From Bacteroidales bacterium (GTDB lineage: Bacteria > Bacteroidota > Bacteroidia > Bacteroidales > UBA932): a stretch of DNA of 36,601 nucleotides. Position numbers and translations under genes: made by a program. The notes below the pieces were generated by a model. It made no database searches. It was not told the DNA's origin and worked only from the letters and a program-made list of their open reading frames with translations. The stretch lies in the NCBI GenBank assembly GCA_012728975.1, contig JAAYDZ010000013.1:1-36601 (forward strand), in the 5' to 3' direction. Below, piece by piece: positions 8,870 to 17,854 of this stretch; position 1 is the first letter of the stretch; each line of letters opens with the position of its first letter.

Positions 8870-11234
8870 CAGCAATCTCGCCTGATTGTTTGTCAAAAGT
8901 CACTTTTAACACCCCTGCTCCCGACCCGTCGCTTATGATGAGCTCGGAAAGAGGGTCTTCGATATGCCTTTGGATAGCCCTCTTAAGTGGTCTTGCGCCA
9001 AGTTCAGGGTCATATCCCTCGTCTGCAACGAATGTGCGGGCACTTTGGTCCACTTCAAGAGTGTATCCAATGTGGCTCACTCTGTCGGCTAGGTCCCCTA
9101 ACTCGATCTCTATTATTCGTAAAATGTCCTCCCTTGAGAGAGAGTTGAAGTAAATCTTATCGTCCAGACGATTGAGCAATTCCGGAGAGAATTGTCGCTG
9201 CAGAGCTTTATCTATGATGGACTTGCGCCTAAACTCCCTATCGGTGGTACTGGTGGAAAATCCCACATCACCTCCGAAGTCCTTTAGTTTGCGGCTGCCT
9301 ATATTGGAGGTGAGGATCAGGATGGTGTTGCGGAAGTCCACTGTACGTCCGCTGCTGTCGGTTAGCCGTCCTTCGTCAAATACCTGCAGGAGAATATTGG
9401 AGATATCCGGGTGGGCCTTTTCTACCTCGTCCAAAAGTACAACGCTATAAGGTTTGAGTCGCACCTGCTCTGTAAGCTGGCCTCCTTGGTCGTAACCTAT
9501 ATAGCCCGGAGGAGAACCGATAAGGCGGCTGATGGAGTGTTTTTCGATGTACTCACTCATATCTATTCTGATTAGGGAGTCTTCGGAGTCAAACATGTAT
9601 TCGGCAATTTTCTTGGCCAGGAGAGTTTTGCCCACACCTGTAGGGCCGAGGAAGATAAATGTTCCTATTGGTTTTCGGGAGTCCTTTAGACCTGCGCGAC
9701 CGCGTTTTATAGCCTTTGTTACAGTTTTGACAGCTTCATCTTGTCCTATTACGCGACTCTTCAGTACCTGCTCCATTGCCAGAAGTTTTTTGCTCTCGTC
9801 ACTTGCTATCTTGTGTGCAGGGATGCCTGTCATAAGAGATAGAGCCCGGGCGATGTCATCACCGGAGATGGTCACGGGAGTAGTGTTATCAGAATTCTCT
9901 TTAGCGGATAATTCACCGATGAGTTCTTTTTCGCGAAGGCGGAGTGAAGCAGAGGTCGGGTAGTCGCCCACAAGTGCAGCCTGACGCTTCTCATTTCGGA
10001 TCTGTTCCAGCAGTATACGAGTATTAGGATCAGCAGAGTTGTCAGGTTTCTGATCCGTTTCGCAGGTATGTGCCCTAGATCCCGCTTCGTCCATCAGATC
10101 AATGGCTTTATCGGGCAAGTGCCTTTCGCAAATATACTTTTGAGAAAGAGTTATGCACTGTTTCAGTGCTTCTGGTGTATAGATAACGTTGTGGAAACGT
10201 TCATATTTATCTTTAATACCCTTAAGTATCTCCATGGTTTGGCCTTCGGTGGAGGGTTTGACCACTATTTTCTGGAATACCCTGTCCAGAGCTTTGTCAT
10301 TTTCAATGCAATTGCGGTAGCCATCGGTGGTGGTAGTTCCGATGCAACGTATGGTGCCTCCTGAGAGTGCCGGTTTAAGTAGGGTGATTATGTCAGAAGA
10401 ACCGCGCATTCCGCCTGCTCCTACCAGAGAGTGTATGTCGTCTATAAATAGGATTGCATTTGAAGAGAGCTCAAACGCAGAAACAATCTGTCTGATGCTC
10501 TCTGCAAGCGAGGAAGGGTGGGGATTGGCAGCAATCAGAGCAGGGATGTCAAGGGAGAGTATTTGTTTGCCCTCAAGGGTTGAGGCGAGTCCCTCCACAA
10601 TAGCAGATTTTCCCACTCCGGATTCACCTACTAAGAGGGGATTGTTCTTTTTGCGGCGGCTGAGTATCTGCTTGACGCGTAGTGTTTCGGATTCACGTCC
10701 AATTAGCGGATCGCGGTTATCATTTCCTGCGCCGGATGTAAGGTCACGACAATACTTAATAAGCACGAATGTTGGTTTCCTGTTTTTACGGCCTGATTCG
10801 CGGGTTATCTGTCCCATTGTGGCAAGCAATGTGTTTGGCAATATACCTAGTTTTTCCATTAGGGGAATGAATTTGCCTTTGCGAAGAGTGATTGCTGCCT
10901 CCAAAATATCTGCTATTCCGGGCTGTACGCCGCTTGTGTTGCAGATGGCAAATGCATGTCCGAAGATATCATTGACTTCTTGTGAAATGGTTACCGCACT
11001 GATCTTCTCGAAAGGGATGGGTTCAGGCTGGGAAATCATTTTTTCCAGTGCTGGCTTTACCACTAAAATATCACTTCCAATGCGGTCTGAGATGGATTTG
11101 ACAAGTGTTCGGCTATCTCTGAGTATTGCCAGAAACAGGTGGTCGGCATCAATAACGGTACTGCCCAGTCTCATCGCCTCTTCGCGGGCAGTCTCCAGCA
11201 GTGTCGAAAGTTTTCTGGGAAGTGTGTTTGTCAT
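8853..11234 (-). CDS. clpC: ClpC-type AAA+ unfoldase (Clp protease ATP-binding subunit)
   Basis: The 793-residue product has a ClpN double-repeat domain (about 1-145), AAA+ domain D1 with Walker A GESGVGKS at 203-210, a UVR-like middle helix pair (about 407-440), and D2 with Walker A GPTGVGKT at 530-537, the pore loop GYIGYDQGG and Walker B VVLLDE. A VGF tripeptide in 'FGGDVGFST' is the expected ClpP-docking loop, so the enzyme likely feeds substrates to ClpP. D1 is unusual: the KYRG pore loop is replaced by 'NPHPSSL', Walker B ends in DD (265-266) instead of DE, and the paired arginine finger (RRF) is RVF at 319-321. It is divergent from gyrA, an arrangement seen in other Bacteroidales. Confidence 0.9.
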   Translation of the reverse strand: MTNTLPRKLSTLLETAREEAMRLGSTVIDADHLFLAILRDSRTLVKSISDRIGSDILVVKPALEKMISQPEPIPFEKISAVTISQEVNDIFGHAFAICNTSGVQPGIADILEAAITLRKGKFIPLMEKLGILPNTLLATMGQITRESGRKNRKPTFVLIKYCRDLTSGAGNDNRDPLIGRESETLRVKQILSRRKKNNPLLVGESGVGKSAIVEGLASTLEGKQILSLDIPALIAANPHPSSLAESIRQIVSAFELSSNAILFIDDIHSLVGAGGMRGSSDIITLLKPALSGGTIRCIGTTTTDGYRNCIENDKALDRVFQKIVVKPSTEGQTMEILKGIKDKYERFHNVIYTPEALKQCITLSQKYICERHLPDKAIDLMDEAGSRAHTCETDQKPDNSADPNTRILLEQIRNEKRQAALVGDYPTSASLRLREKELIGELSAKENSDNTTPVTISGDDIARALSLMTGIPAHKIASDESKKLLAMEQVLKSRVIGQDEAVKTVTKAIKRGRAGLKDSRKPIGTFIFLGPTGVGKTLLAKKIAEYMFDSEDSLIRIDMSEYIEKHSISRLIGSPPGYIGYDQGGQLTEQVRLKPYSVVLLDEVEKAHPDISNILLQVFDEGRLTDSSGRTVDFRNTILILTSNIGSRKLKDFGGDVGFSTSTTDREFRRKSIIDKALQRQFSPELLNRLDDKIYFNSLSREDILRIIEIELGDLADRVSHIGYTLEVDQSARTFVADEGYDPELGARPLKRAIQRHIEDPLSELIISDGSGAGVLKVTFDKQSGEIAVTHIA

Positions 11235-11298
11235 AATCCTGCGGTGCTTTATTTCAAAGTGCCAAGATAGTGAAAAATTTTGGCCGAATCACTTTTTC

Positions 11299-11330
11299 TT
11301 TGTAGTTTTACGAGTTAATTTTTACATATA
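11299..11330 (+). promoter_or_regulatory. Weak promoter candidate for gyrA
   Basis: TTTG (11299-11302) is followed after 20 nt by TACATATA, which keeps TA and two of the four downstream bases of the -7 consensus. A transcript from here would begin about 10 nt before the gyrA ATG. The spacing is right but the -7 match is poor. Confidence 0.3.
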
Positions 11331-11346
11331 GTAGAAAGAGAAAAGA

Positions 11347-13854
11347 ATGGAAGAATTAGAAGATAATGTAGGTAGGATCATTCCTATCAATATTGAAACT
11401 GAGATGAAAAGCGCCTACATCGATTATTCGATGTCGGTGATTGTGTCGCGCGCGCTTCCGGATGTGAGAGACGGCCTGAAACCTGTGCATAGAAGAGTTC
11501 TGTACGGAATGTACGGCCTCGGTCTGACTAGTAACCAGCCTGTAAAGAAATCTGCCCGTATAGTGGGTGAAGTGCTTGGTAAATACCATCCCCACGGTGA
11601 TTCCAGCGTCTATGACGCCATGGCCAGACTTGCCCAGTCCTGGAACATGCGCTATATGCTTGTCCAAGGTCAGGGTAACTTCGGATCCGTTGACGGTGAC
11701 CCGGTAGCAGCGATGCGTTATACTGAGGCAAAACTCCAAAAACTCGCCGAAGAGATTATCGAAGATATTGATAAGGATACGGTAGATTTTAAACCCAACT
11801 TTGACGAATCACTTCAGGAGCCTGTAGTGCTCCCTGCCAAAGCCCCTCTACTACTGCTCAATGGAGCAAACGGTATCGCAGTGGGTATGGCTACAAATAT
11901 GGCTCCGCACAATCTTACCGAGTGCTGTGATGCCATTTGCGCTTATATTGACAATAACGACATCACGCTTGATGAGCTGATGCAGCATATCAAGGGACCT
12001 GATTTCCCTACAGGAGGTATTATTCAGGGCACAAAAGGCATTAGGGATGCATTTGAAACAGGTCGTGGTCGCATAGTAATTCGCTCAAAGACCGACATTG
12101 AGATTTCAGACAGCGGACGCGAAACGATCGTGGTTAGCGAGATTCCTTATATGGTCAATAAACGCGAGCTTATCGAGAAAATCGCTGAACTGGTTGAGAA
12201 CAAGAGACTCGAAGGGATTGCCTATATCAATGACGAGAGCGACCGCAGCGGTATGCGCATTGTCATCAAGCTCAAGATGGGCGCTGTGGCTAATGTAGTA
12301 CTCAATAATCTCTTTAGGTACACACCGCTCCAATCCAGTTTCTCAGTCAACAATATTGCACTGGTGGACGGTCGTCCACGGATGCTCAATCTGAAAAATC
12401 TCATCAAGTGTTTTGTGCGTCACCGCCATGAGGTGGTTCTCCGCAGGACCCGCTTCGAGCTTGATAAGGCTAAAAAAAGGGCACATATCCTCGAGGGATT
12501 GCTCAAGGCACTGGATATCATCGATGAGATCATTGCTCTCATTAAGGCATCCGGTAGCGTTCAGGAGGCAAGAGAAGGCCTCGTGGAGCAATTCGAGTTC
12601 TCCCCTGAGCAGGCTGAGGCCATCGTGGAAATGAGGCTTCGACAACTTACGGGACTTGAAAGAAATAAACTTCAGGCAGAGTACGATGAACTCCAGGCGC
12701 TTATCAATCACCTTGAGGCTATTCTGGCTGATGTTTCTCTTCAGATGGACATCATCAAGCAGGAGCTTATTGCTCTCAAAGAGAAATATGGTGATGATCG
12801 CCGCACTAAAATCGAACCTTCTGCCGAAGATTTCAATCCTGAGGATTTCTATCCCAATGAGGATGTGGTCATCACGATTTCCCATATGGGATACATCAAG
12901 AGGACTCCTCTCACCGAATATCGTTTGCAGAATCGTGGAGGAATAGGCGCTAAAGGCAGCACCACACGCGAGGAAGATTTCATAGAGCATATCTATGTTG
13001 CTAATATGCACAGCACGATGATGTTTTTCACCAAGAATGGGAAGTGTTATTGGCTGAAGGTATACGATTTGCCCGAAGGCACTAAGGCATCCAAGGGTAG
13101 AGCTATCCAAAATGTTATCAATATCGAGCCGGATGATGCTGTACAGGCCTATATGAATGTGGAGAATCTTGATGATTCCAACTATATCAATAATCACTAT
13201 GTAGTTCTTGCCACACGTACAGGTACTATCAAAAAGACCTCTCTTGAAGCCTACTCCCGCCCGAGAGCTAACGGTATAATCGCAATAAATGTCCGCGAGG
13301 ATGATTCATTGATTGAGGCTCTGCTCACAGACGGAGAAAAGGATATTCTCCTTGCAGGTCGTAAGGGCAGATGCTGTCGCTTCCATGAGTCTACCGTACG
13401 CGCTATGGGTCGTACAGCTACAGGAGTGCGTGGAATCAGGATTGACGAAGACGATGAAGTAGTTGGTATGATTTGTGTAGATGGTAGTAATGAGGCTGAG
13501 CCCCAGGAGCATATTCTTGTGATCAGCGAGAATGGTTTCGGCAAGCGTTCACTTTTGGAAGAGTATCGTAGGACCAACCGTGGAGGCAAGGGTGTCAAGA
13601 CCATCAACATTACTGAAAAGACAGGTTCTTTGATAGCGATAAAGTCAGTGACTGACGATGATGACCTGATGATCATCAACAAGTCCGGCATTACCATCAG
13701 GGTATCGGTTGCCGATATCAGAGTTGTCGGCAGGGCCACACAGGGTGTCAAGGTTATCAGTCTAAGAGATGGTGACAGCATTGCTGCAGTCTGCTCTGTA
13801 GAACAAAAGGAAGAAGATGAAGCAGAGGAAGATAGTGTAGTTAGTAGTGTGTAG
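11347..13854 (+). CDS. gyrA: DNA gyrase subunit A
   Basis: This is the breakage-reunion subunit of type IIA topoisomerase, which introduces negative supercoils with GyrB. The product has 835 residues. The active-site Tyr is Tyr125 in AAMRYTEA. The quinolone-resistance region reads [10 protein letters not shown] (81-90), keeping the sensitive-type Ser86 and Asp90 (E. coli Ser83 and Asp87). The C-terminal beta-pinwheel begins near 520, with QNRGGIG at 528-534 at the GyrA-box position and a second, better-conserved copy NRGGKG at 744-749. The protein ends in an acidic tail and then VVSSV, encoded by GTAGTTAGTAGTGTG, which resembles the repeat that follows. A secreted TPR gene lies downstream. 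Confidence 0.98.
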   Translation: MEELEDNVGRIIPINIETEMKSAYIDYSMSVIVSRALPDVRDGLKPVHRRVLYGMYGLGLTSNQPVKKSARIVGEVLGKYHPHGDSSVYDAMARLAQSWNMRYMLVQGQGNFGSVDGDPVAAMRYTEAKLQKLAEEIIEDIDKDTVDFKPNFDESLQEPVVLPAKAPLLLLNGANGIAVGMATNMAPHNLTECCDAICAYIDNNDITLDELMQHIKGPDFPTGGIIQGTKGIRDAFETGRGRIVIRSKTDIEISDSGRETIVVSEIPYMVNKRELIEKIAELVENKRLEGIAYINDESDRSGMRIVIKLKMGAVANVVLNNLFRYTPLQSSFSVNNIALVDGRPRMLNLKNLIKCFVRHRHEVVLRRTRFELDKAKKRAHILEGLLKALDIIDEIIALIKASGSVQEAREGLVEQFEFSPEQAEAIVEMRLRQLTGLERNKLQAEYDELQALINHLEAILADVSLQMDIIKQELIALKEKYGDDRRTKIEPSAEDFNPEDFYPNEDVVITISHMGYIKRTPLTEYRLQNRGGIGAKGSTTREEDFIEHIYVANMHSTMMFFTKNGKCYWLKVYDLPEGTKASKGRAIQNVINIEPDDAVQAYMNVENLDDSNYINNHYVVLATRTGTIKKTSLEAYSRPRANGIIAINVREDDSLIEALLTDGEKDILLAGRKGRCCRFHESTVRAMGRTATGVRGIRIDEDDEVVGMICVDGSNEAEPQEHILVISENGFGKRSLLEEYRRTNRGGKGVKTINITEKTGSLIAIKSVTDDDDLMIINKSGITIRVSVADIRVVGRATQGVKVISLRDGDSIAAVCSVEQKEEDEAEEDSVVSSV

Positions 13855-13920
13855 TGAGGAGTGATACGGGGTACGAGTTGCGGAGTGCGTAAGTAAGGAG
13901 AATGAAGAGTAAGTAGCTCG
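13842..13920 (+). repeat. Degenerate GAGT/GAGTT repeat tract after gyrA
   Basis: The last codons of gyrA and the following 65 nt consist of GTAGT, GAGT and GAGTT-like units, including acgagttgcggagtgcgta. That core recurs as gcgagttgcgggatgcggta at 17541-17560 and, on the minus strand, in the 6240-6366 tract. The remainder of the gap up to 14010 is AT-rich with no recognisable element. Confidence 0.6.
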
Positions 13921-14010
13921 TAATTAAATTAGCAATTGAATTGATAATAAACCATTAAAGTAAACACCAACAGCAATTAATATAACAAGAATAAATACTA
14001 TTTAATTTCA

Positions 14011-15324
14011 ATGACTATGAAGAAAGTTTTATTAGCAATGGCACTTGTCCTTTCTGTTACCTTTGTGAGTGCGCAATCTAAAGCGGTAACAGACGCTTTG
14101 AAGGCAATTGACAAGGCAGTGGAAGCAAGCCAGAATCCCAAAAGGGCAACCAGACCTGCTACTTGGATTAATCTTGCAAAAGCGTACATCTCAGCATACG
14201 AACTCCCTAGCAAGGGTATTGAACCCGGCTTTGACCAGATGCTTCTTAAGACCATCCTCAAAGACCAGCAAGTACTCTCTTCTGCACAGAAAACCCTTCC
14301 TCAGGGCACTTTCACTGTTGATACCTACAGTGACAAGGATCTTTATTACAATGATTTCGGTCAGCTCGTCTTCTTGATTGTTACCAAGCCCGTAGGCGAA
14401 AATCTCCTTGGGAAAGCCCAGGAGGCTCTTTTCAAGGCTGCAGAAGTTGATCCGAAAGGCTCCAAACTTAAAGATATCCAGGCGCTGTTTGAGCAGATTC
14501 ACAACTACAACTACGAAGATGCTGCTTCATACTACAACCTCGGTGATTATGAAAAGGCTACGGCTATATTCGAGGAGTGTCTCGGCAATTACAACAACAA
14601 GGTGATGCAGAAGATTGATACAATGGTGATCTACAACACCGCTCTTCTTTCAAGCATGAGTGGCGACAATGCAAAAGCAGAGAAATACTACAAAGAGTGC
14701 CTGGACTATGGCTACTACTCTGACGGTAACGTGTTCTCCAATCTTGCAGAGGTTTATAGACTTAATGCAGACACTCTGAGCCAGAAACGGACACTCGAGG
14801 CAGGATTTGAGCAGTTCCCTCACAACCAGGGTATCCTTGTGGGGTTGATTAACCTCTACACTTCCACAAAAGAGGATCCTCAGAAGCTCTTCGACATCAT
14901 CCACACTGCACAGGAGAATGAACCCACCAACGGTTCTCTCTACTATGCTGAAGGCAATGTTTACAAAGAGTTGGGTAACTTCGAAAAAGCAATTGAGCTG
15001 TATAATAAATCGACTGAAATCCAACCTGACTATGTATATGGTGTTTTGAGTGTAGGTGTTCTCTATTACGAACAGGCCATGGACATTGCAGAAAAGGCTG
15101 ACTCTGAATATGATCAGGTTAAATATGATGCTCTTGTTGAAGAGTTTAACCAGACCCTTGAAAATGCAATACCTTCATTTGAGAAGGCATTCTCAATCTC
15201 TGACAACATTGAGATCCAAAAGAATGCAGCTGAGTTCCTTAAGTTTATTTACTTCCGCTTCCGTGACAAATCACCCGAGTACATGGCTGCTTATGAGAAG
15301 TACAATGCGTTTCTTGCTGAATAA
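14011..15324 (+). CDS. Secreted tetratricopeptide-repeat protein
   Basis: A 437-residue protein with a cleavable signal peptide (KKVLLAMALVLSVTFVSAQ; cleavage after the Ala of VSA-Q is likely), so it is periplasmic or outer-membrane associated. TPR-like units are visible: 'AASYYNLGDYEKATAIFEECLGNY', 'AKAEKYYKECLDYGY', 'GSLYYAEGNVYKELGNFEKA' and 'YVYGVLSVGVLYYEQA'. TPR arrays serve as protein-protein scaffolds; no enzymatic domain is seen. An in-frame ATG two codons in (14017, MKKVL) is an equally likely start. It follows gyrA after 156 nt and ends before a strong terminator at 15349. The function is unknown. Confidence 0.9.
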   Translation: MTMKKVLLAMALVLSVTFVSAQSKAVTDALKAIDKAVEASQNPKRATRPATWINLAKAYISAYELPSKGIEPGFDQMLLKTILKDQQVLSSAQKTLPQGTFTVDTYSDKDLYYNDFGQLVFLIVTKPVGENLLGKAQEALFKAAEVDPKGSKLKDIQALFEQIHNYNYEDAASYYNLGDYEKATAIFEECLGNYNNKVMQKIDTMVIYNTALLSSMSGDNAKAEKYYKECLDYGYYSDGNVFSNLAEVYRLNADTLSQKRTLEAGFEQFPHNQGILVGLINLYTSTKEDPQKLFDIIHTAQENEPTNGSLYYAEGNVYKELGNFEKAIELYNKSTEIQPDYVYGVLSVGVLYYEQAMDIAEKADSEYDQVKYDALVEEFNQTLENAIPSFEKAFSISDNIEIQKNAAEFLKFIYFRFRDKSPEYMAAYEKYNAFLAE

Positions 15325-15348
15325 GATTTGATTACATATATCCAAATT

Positions 15349-15378
15349 GGGACGACCATGTGTCGTCCCGTTTTTTTT
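15349..15378 (+). terminator. Intrinsic terminator after the TPR gene
   Basis: A perfect 8-bp stem (GGGACGAC / GTCGTCCC) with a 5-nt loop is followed by G and eight T residues, 24 nt after the TPR stop codon. Confidence 0.93.
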
Positions 15379-15379
15379 G

Positions 15380-15387
15380 TACATTTG
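15380..15387 (+). promoter_or_regulatory. -7 promoter element for the S46 peptidase gene
   Basis: TACATTTG matches TAnnTTTG perfectly and sits immediately after the T-run of the preceding terminator, 29 nt before the chosen ATG at 15417. The -33 position falls inside the terminator hairpin and has no TTTG. Its location supports starting the gene at 15417 rather than at an upstream in-frame ATG. Confidence 0.5.
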
Positions 15388-15416
15388 TATTTTGCACCAA
15401 TTTATACTCAAGACTG

Positions 15417-17531
15417 ATGAAAAAACTATTACTATTTGTTCTCGCTTTGACCTTTACCGGATCTGTTTTTGCGGATAACGGGATGTGGCTTCCTTCGGAA
15501 ATTGCCAAAAGAATCGGAGATATGCAGGCCAAAGGTCTCAGGCTTACGGCTGAAGATATCTACAGTATCAATCAGGCTTCCCTTAAGGACGCCTCAGTCC
15601 ATTTCAACGGAGGATGCTCTGCTGAATTGATTTCAGGCAATGGGCTTCTGATTACCAACCACCATTGCGGTTACGATTGGATACAGGAACACAGTTCAGT
15701 GGAACACGATTACCTCAAGGATGGATTTTGGGCTATGACTATTGAAGATGAGTTACCCAACAAGAACATCTTTGTGAGATTTCTTGTCAGAATGGATGAT
15801 GTTACTGAAACGGTACTAAAAGGCTATGATTCTTCAATGACCGAGATTCAGCGTGATTCTCTTATCGAGGCTAATAGTGCACCTTTGATTGAGGCTGCCT
15901 CCAAGGAAGGTGCCGGATATAGCGCATCAGTAAGACCTTTATACTATGGCAACCAATATTTTATCTGGGTTTATCAGACATTTACTGATGTTCGTCTTGT
16001 GGGCGCACCGCCTTCATCGATTGGTAAATTTGGCGGTGATACCGACAACTGGATGTGGCCACGTCATACCGGAGATTTCTCTCTTTTCAGAATCTATGCA
16101 GACAAGGACAACAATCCTGCACCATACTCAGAGGAGAATGTGCCATATAAGCCCAAAAAATATTTCAAACTTTCCATAAAAGAGCGCAAAGAGGGTGATT
16201 TTACCTTTGTCTATGGCTATCCCGGCAGAACTCAGGAATATATCCACTCTGAAGCAGTGAAATATATCTCTGATATCTCCAACCCTCACAAACGCAGTCT
16301 CCGCACAAAGCGTCTCGACATACAGGAGAAATATATGTCCCAGAGTCAAAAAGTTAGAATCCAGTACTCCTCCAAGAATTCCAGTGTTTCCAATGCCTGG
16401 AAAAAATGGCTTGGTGAGATGAACGGTATCATTAAACTCAAGACTTATCAGAAAAAGAAAGATTACGAGAGAGAATTCCATAAATGGGCGACTGATAAGC
16501 CGGAGTATAGAGAGGTAATTCCGATGTTGGATAAATTATATGCGGAACTCGAGGACTATGCATTTGCCACCGATTATTATAACGAGAGCATCCGCGCAAA
16601 TGAGATTATCCGCTTTGCGGAAAATATTTCCACAGCGCTAAGCCGTAATCGTGGCAAGGATTATCTCGACCAGATGATAGAGGCATATTTCAAGGATTAT
16701 TTTCTTCCTATCGACAAAGAGAGTTTCCATCTTCTCCTGGCAGAATATGGCAAGAATGTGCCGCAGCATCTTCGTCCTTCCTATTTTGCGGAACAAATGA
16801 CCGCTTTCGGCAACACTGATGCCTGGGTAGAACATATTTTTAATACTTCCGCCCTTACCAAAGAAGAAGGGACACGCACCCTTATAGAAAAAGCTCTTTC
16901 TGCCGATAATTTTCAGGATGTGCTTTCAGCTGATCCCGCCTTTGCATTCTCAAATGAATTCAGAGAGCACTATCTCAATGAGATCAATCAGCCCTATACT
17001 GAGATAAACAGGCAGATTACACTGCTCTACCGCACCTATATGAAAGGTCAGATGGAGTTCTCTCCCGAAAAATCTTTCTTCCCTGATGCAAATTCAACCC
17101 TCAGGGTCTCTTATGGCCATATTCAGGGTTATTCTCCTGCGGACGGCATCTTCTTTAAGCCCGTTTCTACCATAGAAGGTATAATGGAGAAAGACAATCC
17201 CGATATTTTCGATTACAACATACCTCAGGAACTTAGAGATATTTATGCGCGTAAAGATTATGGTAAATGGGGTCAGGATGGCACTATGCCGGTTTGCTTT
17301 ATCGCAACTAATCATACTTCGGGCGGCAATTCAGGTAGTCCCGTAATTGATGCCGACGGTAATCTGATAGGTATTAATTTCGACAGAGTATGGGAAGGCA
17401 CGATGAGTGATATAGACTTCGACCCCGATGTGTGTCGCAATATCTCCATTGATATCAGATATGCACTCTTCATTATCGACAAACTTGCCGGCGCACAACG
17501 CATTCTCGATGAAATAGAGATTGTGGAGTAG
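15417..17531 (+). CDS. S46-family dipeptidyl-peptidase, DPP11-like
   Basis: A 704-residue secreted serine peptidase that removes dipeptides from peptide N-termini in the periplasm. The start was set at 15417 because a signal peptide follows (KKLLLFVLALTFTGSVFA); the longer reading frame begins inside a terminator. The triad is His83 (TNHHCG), Asp220 (RHTGDF) and Ser639 (GGNSGSPV). Eighteen residues after the Ser is Arg657 (NFDRVWEG), which corresponds to Arg673 of Porphyromonas gingivalis DPP11, the residue giving preference for Asp or Glu at P1; DPP7 has Gly there. Length and triad spacing match the family. The gene appears monocistronic. Confidence 0.93.
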   Translation: MKKLLLFVLALTFTGSVFADNGMWLPSEIAKRIGDMQAKGLRLTAEDIYSINQASLKDASVHFNGGCSAELISGNGLLITNHHCGYDWIQEHSSVEHDYLKDGFWAMTIEDELPNKNIFVRFLVRMDDVTETVLKGYDSSMTEIQRDSLIEANSAPLIEAASKEGAGYSASVRPLYYGNQYFIWVYQTFTDVRLVGAPPSSIGKFGGDTDNWMWPRHTGDFSLFRIYADKDNNPAPYSEENVPYKPKKYFKLSIKERKEGDFTFVYGYPGRTQEYIHSEAVKYISDISNPHKRSLRTKRLDIQEKYMSQSQKVRIQYSSKNSSVSNAWKKWLGEMNGIIKLKTYQKKKDYEREFHKWATDKPEYREVIPMLDKLYAELEDYAFATDYYNESIRANEIIRFAENISTALSRNRGKDYLDQMIEAYFKDYFLPIDKESFHLLLAEYGKNVPQHLRPSYFAEQMTAFGNTDAWVEHIFNTSALTKEEGTRTLIEKALSADNFQDVLSADPAFAFSNEFREHYLNEINQPYTEINRQITLLYRTYMKGQMEFSPEKSFFPDANSTLRVSYGHIQGYSPADGIFFKPVSTIEGIMEKDNPDIFDYNIPQELRDIYARKDYGKWGQDGTMPVCFIATNHTSGGNSGSPVIDADGNLIGINFDRVWEGTMSDIDFDPDVCRNISIDIRYALFIIDKLAGAQRILDEIEIVE

Positions 17532-17537
17532 TGTTCG

Positions 17538-17655
17538 TGTTGCGAGTTGCGGGATGCGGTAATCGGAGCGAAAGCGACACGCAGTGCTTCTGCGCTGCTT
17601 TGGTTCCCCAAGGGAACCATTAAAAGGAGGGGTAGATAAGGAGCGAAGCGACTGC
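17538..17655. repeat. REP-like repeat/hairpin block between the S46 gene and tRNA-Phe
   Basis: The block begins with the GAGTT-family unit gcgagttgcgggatgcggta. It then holds two near-identical direct repeats, ggagcgaaagcgac (17565-17578) and ggagcgaagcgac (17640-17652). Between them are a small inverted repeat (cgcag/ctgcg) and a perfect 8-bp hairpin, TGGTTCCC CAA GGGAACCA (17601-17619). No reading frame is supported. It looks like an extragenic palindromic element. Confidence 0.55.
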
Positions 17656-17692
17656 ACCACAAAAAAACCGTCAGAAGTCTGACGGTTTTTTG

Positions 17693-17696
<4 letters not shown>
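17656..17696. terminator. Bidirectional terminator between the S46 gene and tRNA-Phe
   Basis: A long palindrome: a GC-rich 7-bp core (CCGTCAG AAGT CTGACGG) flanked by seven A on the left and six T on the right, then ACCAC/GTGGT. It can terminate tRNA-Phe on the minus strand and read-through from the S46 gene on the plus strand. Its right arm runs 4 nt into the tRNA 3' end. Confidence 0.88.
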
Positions 17697-17765
<69 letters not shown>

Positions 17766-17796
17766 TTATGCGTGTCATTTCTGACCAATAGGATTG

Positions 17797-17827
17797 CAAA
17801 GGTAGGTTTTTATTCCATATCTGCAAA
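17797..17827 (-). promoter_or_regulatory. Consensus promoter for tRNA-Phe
   Basis: On the minus strand TTTG is followed by exactly 19 nt and then TACCTTTG, a full match to the Bacteroidota primary-sigma promoter. The predicted start is about 25 nt before the tRNA 5' end. Confidence 0.88.
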
Positions 17828-17854
17828 AAAAAGTGTTATTTTAGCACTCCGGAT

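Noticed and set aside
8853-11234. Assignment as ClpB disaggregase
   Set aside because: The middle region is a short UVR-like helix pair rather than the long ClpB coiled coil, and a VGF ClpP-docking tripeptide is present.
10327-11331. 334-codon open frame on the plus strand opposite clpC
   Set aside because: It lies antisense to a well-supported clpC gene, is rich in Ser/Arg/Ile without domain motifs, and would run across the clpC start into the gyrA promoter region. It is a frame shadow.
11431-11481. Quinolone-resistance substitutions in GyrA
   Set aside because: Residues 86 and 90 are Ser and Asp, the sensitive type, so there is no sign of resistance here (the region itself lies at about 11587-11616).
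12343-13197. 284-codon open frame on the minus strand inside gyrA
   Set aside because: gyrA is intact and highly conserved over this stretch; the antisense product shows no recognisable motif.
15360-15416. Upstream extension of the S46 peptidase frame (19 codons)
   Set aside because: The extension begins inside an intrinsic terminator hairpin and upstream of the -7 element. Starting at 15417 gives a normal signal peptide.
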